A stretch of 64,000 bases of DNA from Stenotrophomonas sp. WZN-1 (GTDB taxonomy: Bacteria; Pseudomonadota; Gammaproteobacteria; Xanthomonadales; Xanthomonadaceae). Every line of letters starts with the position of its first letter. The stretch's first letter is position 1. The DNA is taken from positions 1,196,001-1,260,000 of the forward strand of contig NZ_CP021768.1 in assembly GCF_002192255.1 (NCBI RefSeq), read 5' to 3'. Below the pieces are notes generated by a model. It was given only the letters and a program-made list of their open reading frames with translations. It was not told the DNA's origin and searched no databases. Below are positions 61,866 to 64,000 of the stretch, one piece after another. A program made the translations under genes and the position numbers.

Positions 61866-62786
61866 TCAATCCTTGGCCGGCACGGCGGCGGCCGCTGCCT
61901 GGTCGGGAACCACGCGGATCAGGCCTTCCTGCGCGGTGCTGGCCACCAGCACGCCATTGCGGGTGAAGAACTGGCCGCGGGCCAGGCCGCGCGAATCCTG
62001 CGCGCTGGGGCTGTCCAGCGAGTACAGCAGCCAGTCGTCGGCGCGGAACGGGCGGTGGAACCAGATCGCGTGGTCGAGCGAGGCCATCTGCACGTGCGGG
62101 TGGTAGTAGCTGATGCCGTGCGGGAAGGTTGCAGTGCCCAGCAGGTGGAAGTCGGAGGCGTAGGCCAGCAGCGCCTGGTGCAGCTCCGGCGCATCTCCGA
62201 CCGGCTCGCTCAGGCGCAGCCACACCTGGTGGTACGGCGGGCGCTTGGGTGGGTTCAGTTCGTCACGCGGGTAGACGTGGCGGAACTCGAACGGGCCGCC
62301 GCGCGACAGCCAGCGTTGCACCTTGATCGGCAGGCGTTCCAGTACTTCGGCCGGCAGCGGCCGGTTCGGTTCGATGTCTTCCGGCTGCGGCACTTCGGGC
62401 ATCTTGTGCTGGTGCTCGGCGCCGGTCTCGGCCTGCTGGAACGAGGCCGCGCAGAAGAAGATCACCTTGCCGTGCTGGATCGCGGTGACCCGGCGCACCG
62501 AGAAGCTGCCGCCGTCGCGGGTACGGTCCACGTCGTAGACGATCGGGTGGTCGATGTTGCCGGCGCGCAGGAAGTAAGCGTGCAGCGAGTGCACGTGGCG
62601 GCCGTTGTCGACCGTGGCCTGGGCTGCGGCCAGCGCCTGGCCCAGCACCTGCCCGCCGAACACGTACTTGGTGCCGATGTCGCGGCTCTGCCCGCGGAAC
62701 AGGTTGTCCTCCAGCCGCTCCAGCGTGAGCAGGTCGATCAGCTCGGAGACGACGGGTTCGGGCGTGTCGTTCAAGGGGGCGGCCAC
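61866..62786 (-). CDS. tesB: Acyl-CoA thioesterase II TesB
   Basis: A 306-residue double-hotdog thioesterase, normal length. LEDNLFRGQSRDIGTKYVFGGQVLGQALAAAQATV and VHSLHAYFLRAGNIDHPIVYDVDRTRDGGSFSVRRVTAIQHGKVIFFCAASFQ are strongly conserved; the C-terminal hotdog has ASLDHAIWFHRPFRADDWLLYSLDSPSA. The catalytic Asp/Gln/Thr set (D in SLDHAIWFH) is present. It hydrolyses medium- and long-chain acyl-CoA. It is upstream of the DUF2007-type gene in the same direction. Confidence 0.94.
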   Translation of the reverse strand: MAAPLNDTPEPVVSELIDLLTLERLEDNLFRGQSRDIGTKYVFGGQVLGQALAAAQATVDNGRHVHSLHAYFLRAGNIDHPIVYDVDRTRDGGSFSVRRVTAIQHGKVIFFCAASFQQAETGAEHQHKMPEVPQPEDIEPNRPLPAEVLERLPIKVQRWLSRGGPFEFRHVYPRDELNPPKRPPYHQVWLRLSEPVGDAPELHQALLAYASDFHLLGTATFPHGISYYHPHVQMASLDHAIWFHRPFRADDWLLYSLDSPSAQDSRGLARGQFFTRNGVLVASTAQEGLIRVVPDQAAAAAVPAKD

Positions 62787-62835
62787 AGCAGTGAAAGTGG
62801 GCCTGATTATACCGGTGCAGCCCGGCCCATCATCG

Positions 62836-62862
62836 GTAGTGCCGGCCAGCGGCCGGCACTAC
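62836..62862. repeat. GTAGTGCCGGCC palindrome, single copy
   Basis: GTAGTGCCGGCC-AGC-GGCCGGCACTAC, a perfect 12-bp-arm hairpin between enoyl-CoA hydratase and tesB. Confidence 0.82.
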
Positions 62863-62866
62863 CGGT

Positions 62867-63643
62867 TTACTTGCCGAGGCGGGCCACCAGTGCCTGCAGC
62901 GCGTTCTGCGCATCCGGGGCGAACCAGGCCTCGACGAAACGGTCGAGCTGGATCAGGTCCGGCTGCAGCGCCACGTGCAGGTCCGCACGGGCAATCGCAC
63001 GGGTCAGCAGCATCGGCTGGCGCGGCTGCTTGAGCAGGTTCTGCAGCCAGGCCACGGCACGCGCCACCACCAGGTCGCCTTCGGCCAGCTCGTCCACAAG
63101 GCCGATCTGCACCGCCTGTTCGGCCGGTACCAGCGAACCGGTGGTCAGCAGGACGCCGGCGCGGTGCACGCCCACCGCACGGCGCAGCAGGCGCTGGATG
63201 CCCTCCGGTGCGATCAGGCCCACCTGCACCTCGTTCAGGCCGATGGCATACGGCCGCGACGGGTCAGCGCTGCGCGCCATTACCCGGTAGTCGCAGCACA
63301 GGGCCAGTACGCAGCCACCCGCCGGGGCGTGGCCGGTGATCGCCGCGACCACCGGGATGCGGCTCTCGGCCAGTGTGCGCACGGCGCCAAAGAAGGCGTT
63401 CCAGGTGTCCAACAGCTTGTGCTTGTCATCGCCGTGCGAGAGCAGGTGTGGCACGTCCATGCCGCCGGTGAAGATGCGCTCGCTGCCCGACAGTACGATG
63501 CCATGCGCGTCTTCGGCCATGGCCAGCTCGATGGCATGGATCAACTGCCGGCACAGTTCGGTGTCCAGTGCGTTGACCGGCGGCCGCGCCAGGCGCAGTT
63601 CGCGGATGGGGCCATGGTTGATCACCTCGATGAGCGTCGTCAT
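62867..63643 (-). CDS. Enoyl-CoA hydratase/isomerase family protein
   Basis: A 258-residue crotonase-fold protein. IRELRLARPPVNALDTELCRQLIHAIELA and IVLSGSERIFTGGMDVPHLL are the CoA-binding parts; VVAAITGHAPAGGCVLALCCDYRVMA forms the oxyanion region and NEVQVGLIAPEGIQRLLRRAVG follows. The catalytic Glu positions of enoyl-CoA hydratase (E near the end of helix 3 and in NEVQVG) are only partly matched, so it may be an isomerase or another acyl-CoA-acting enzyme. The ATG at 63643 is standard. It is divergent from the copper chaperone gene. Confidence 0.88.
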   Translation of the reverse strand: MTTLIEVINHGPIRELRLARPPVNALDTELCRQLIHAIELAMAEDAHGIVLSGSERIFTGGMDVPHLLSHGDDKHKLLDTWNAFFGAVRTLAESRIPVVAAITGHAPAGGCVLALCCDYRVMARSADPSRPYAIGLNEVQVGLIAPEGIQRLLRRAVGVHRAGVLLTTGSLVPAEQAVQIGLVDELAEGDLVVARAVAWLQNLLKQPRQPMLLTRAIARADLHVALQPDLIQLDRFVEAWFAPDAQNALQALVARLGK

Positions 63644-63677
63644 GCTGCGGTCTCGTTGCGAAGAAGGAACCCGGGCG

Positions 63678-64000
63678 ATGATAACCAAACCATTCGTTGG
63701 CGTACTGTTGGTTCTGTGTGCGGCCGCAGCATGGGCCTCCGCCGCGGAATCTGGCTGCGTCACGGTGGAGCAGGGTTGGGCGCGGCTGCCACCGAATCCG
63801 GCGATGCCGATGACCGCCGGCTATGGCGTGATCCACAACGGCTGCAGCAAGGCGGTGGCGATTACCGGCGCGACCAGCAGCAGCTTCGATGATGTGTCGC
63901 TGCACGAGACCACGATCGCGGATGGGGTCAGCCGGATGCGCGCAATCGAGCGACTGCCGCTGGCGCCGGGTGCACGTGCCGAGCTCAAGCCCGGCGGCCT
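63678..64000 (+). CDS. PCu(A)C-type periplasmic copper chaperone, 5' part
   Basis: The window ends within this gene; about 107 residues are visible. After a signal peptide (PFVGVLLVLCAAAAWASAA) come VTVEQGWARLPPNPAMPMTAGYGVIHN and ITGATSSSFDDVSLHETTIADGVSRMRAIERLPLAPGARAELKPGG. This is the PCu(A)C pattern, with the copper-binding His and Met of HExx..M (SLHETTIADGVSRMR). It would carry copper to cytochrome oxidase or other sites. The ATG at 63678 is 34 bases from the divergent hydratase start. Confidence 0.88.
   Translation, partial: MITKPFVGVLLVLCAAAAWASAAESGCVTVEQGWARLPPNPAMPMTAGYGVIHNGCSKAVAITGATSSSFDDVSLHETTIADGVSRMRAIERLPLAPGARAELKPGG

Overview
The window is GC-rich chromosomal DNA from a member of the Xanthomonadaceae, most probably a Stenotrophomonas close to S. 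maltophilia. This rests on the protein content (a xanthomonad-type GNAT-minC-minD-minE cluster, a malonate decarboxylase operon in the order A-C-D-E-G-B-H, a Bpt leucyl-transferase, the S9 peptidases) and on the many short palindromes between genes. These have the form GTAGTGCCGGCC..GGCCGGCACTAC, GTAGAGCCGAGC..GCTCGGCTCTAC or GTAGCGCCGGGC..GCCCGGCGCTAC, like the repeats known from Stenotrophomonas. I saw no rRNA, tRNA, CRISPR array, insertion sequence or prophage. Species is an inference.

Layout. 1-7.5 kb: end of a GGDEF protein, a thioesterase, small membrane and exported proteins, a DUF2975/Xre pair, a TerC-CBS protein and a metallophosphoesterase. 7.5-15 kb: on the minus strand, an MNIO-type peptide-modification cluster (hvfX-hvfA-hvfB-hvfC, then a ferric-reductase-like membrane protein); divergent from it, an exported alpha/beta hydrolase, a TlpA-like thioredoxin and an OmpR/histidine kinase pair. 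The hvfA product is unusual: two EG(K/Q)CGEGKCG cysteine blocks are followed by two EF-hands. 15-19 kb: a lipoprotein, an MHS-type transporter, a nucleoside hydrolase and a small His/Ser/Gly/Cys-tailed membrane protein. 19-27.3 kb: malonate use, with mdcA-C-D-E-G-B-H, a MatC-like carrier and a GntR/FadR-type regulator all on the minus strand.

27-34.8 kb: a siderophore receptor, malate:quinone oxidoreductase, a GNAT enzyme, a membrane protein and a divergent ArgP-like/LysE-type exporter pair. 34.9-45.9 kb: a peptide-use region with two exported S9 peptidases, a POT transporter and an OPT transporter, plus a DUF1624-type acyltransferase and a DUF819 protein. 45.9-51 kb: an HExxH protein, GNAT-minCDE and a DesK/NarL-type two-component system. 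51-57 kb: an SRPBCC-type protein, DUF423, an M15 peptidase, an SPFH/ribbon-helix-helix/DUF4177/PH operon and purT. 57-64 kb: an exported nuclease/phosphatase-fold protein, bpt, an EF-hand protein, an ECF sigma factor fused to a membrane domain, a DUF2007-type protein, tesB, an enoyl-CoA hydratase and the start of a PCu(A)C copper chaperone.

The region most worth following up is the MNIO cluster. It has a calcium-binding precursor, a repeated 14-bp motif in its divergent control region, and redox proteins on both sides.
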